Source of the DNA: Pirellulales bacterium
GTDB taxonomy: Bacteria > Planctomycetota > Planctomycetia > Pirellulales > Lacipirellulaceae
DNA: 64,000 nucleotides
NCBI GenBank assembly: GCA_028279215.1
Contig: JANQOF010000025.1
Location: 1 to 64,000, forward strand
Direction: 5' to 3'
The notes under the pieces were generated by a model. That model had not been told where the DNA came from and did no database searches. It worked only from the letters and a program-made list of their open reading frames with translations. This document shows positions 63,509 to 64,000 of the stretch, piece by piece (position 1 is the stretch's first letter; every line of letters starts with the position of its first letter). A program made the position numbers and the translations under genes.

Positions 63509-64000
63509 ATGAGCCAAATACCCGCCGCCAACAATTCGCCAAGTCGCGATCAAGCGTTTGGCGCTGCGAATTCGCTGAATGACCTCGACCTTGACTCGTT
63601 TCTAAATCTAATGATTGCGGAACTGCAAAACCAGGATCCTCTAAATCCGTTGGAGAACGACGAACTGCTTGCGCAGATCGCTCAGATACGTGAGGTAGGG
63701 GCCACCGATCGCTTGACCGAGACCCTCGACTCCGTACTGTTAGGGCAGAACGTTGCCAGCGCGACAAACCTCATTGGCGCCGACGTGGTGGCCTTGACCG
63801 AAGAAGGTGAGCGGGTGAGCGGCAATGTCCGCCGGGTCACCATTGATGAAGGCCAGCCACAGCTCGATCTGGCGGTCGGCCCCGTGGCCGTGGCCGGTGA
63901 TTCCGAGGGCAACATCGAAGAGGGCCAGTATACGTACGAAGTGGTTTGGGACGGCCCGGATGGCGCCGAATTCAGCTTCGAAGTGACTGCCAACACTGAC
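63509..64000 (+). CDS. flgD: Flagellar hook cap protein FlgD, truncated by the window end
   Basis: 164 codons from the ATG at 63509 without a stop before the window ends. The N-terminal domain has LDSFLNLMIAELQNQDPLNP and DELLAQIAQIREVGATDRLT, the conserved FlgD start. The C-terminal Ig/tudor-like part begins with NLIGADVVALTEEGERVSG. FlgD caps the growing hook and is needed for hook-subunit assembly. It directly follows fliK. The remaining residues and any flgE lie beyond the window. Confidence 0.94.
   Translation, partial: MSQIPAANNSPSRDQAFGAANSLNDLDLDSFLNLMIAELQNQDPLNPLENDELLAQIAQIREVGATDRLTETLDSVLLGQNVASATNLIGADVVALTEEGERVSGNVRRVTIDEGQPQLDLAVGPVAVAGDSEGNIEEGQYTYEVVWDGPDGAEFSFEVTANTD

Overview
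The window reads as chromosomal DNA of a flagellated member of the Planctomycetota, most likely the Pirellulales. The signs are a PEP-CTERM sorted secreted enzyme, many exported proteins without recognisable enzymatic function, the small-protein/HNH gene pair common in that phylum (from memory), short seven-base-phased spacer repeats, and moderately GC-rich sequence. No rRNA, tRNA, CRISPR array, prophage or complete insertion sequence was seen. Genus-level placement is not possible by eye.

Layout. 1-4.5 kb: an exported protein split by an in-frame stop, a HEAT-repeat protein and two small proteins. 4.5-10 kb: a cytochrome P450 divergent from the haem enzyme HemQ, then a PEP-CTERM haloperoxidase/PAP2 protein whose 3' end overlaps an exported DNase I-fold phosphoesterase. 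10-15.1 kb: nucleobase/nucleoside salvage (upp, a CNT transporter, hpt) and a DUF485 / acetate-type symporter pair. 15.2-20.1 kb: an Fe-S photolyase, a sulfotransferase-like plus class IV aminotransferase pair, and an ECF sigma/anti-sigma pair. 20.2-25.8 kb: the prkA-yeaH-spoVR operon with an uncharacterised fourth gene, its spacers full of repeats. 26.5-40.3 kb: an acidic/RG-rich protein, a broken HNH gene with its small partner, a TIGR00300 ornithine cyclodeaminase-like enzyme, a VWA protein, two large exported proteins, an HD hydrolase and purB.

40.3-64 kb is largely motility. On the minus strand run flhA, flhF, a shrunken FlhG/MinD-like protein without a P-loop, a small membrane protein and the flagellar sigma factor fliA. 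On the plus strand, after mdh, a degenerate hydrolase and a TPR protein, come a FlgN-like protein, a soluble histidine kinase, a sigma-54 response regulator, and then flgB-flgC-fliE-fliF-fliG-fliH-fliI-fliJ-motE-like-fliK-flgD, which runs off the window. A canonical -24/-12 sigma-54 promoter sits just before flgB, and a pair of identical-core dyads 22 bp apart lies about 150 bp upstream of it. This gives a readable FlrB/FlrC-type regulatory circuit for the basal-body operon.

Most unusual observations: the FlhG-like pseudo-ATPase beside an intact FlhF; the sigma-54 promoter with tandem dyads; five spacer or linker tracts with an exact seven-base phase but unrelated sequences; three nested inverted-repeat elements; two genes with in-frame stop codons; two alpha/beta-hydrolases with altered nucleophile elbows; and the fourth gene of the prkA operon.
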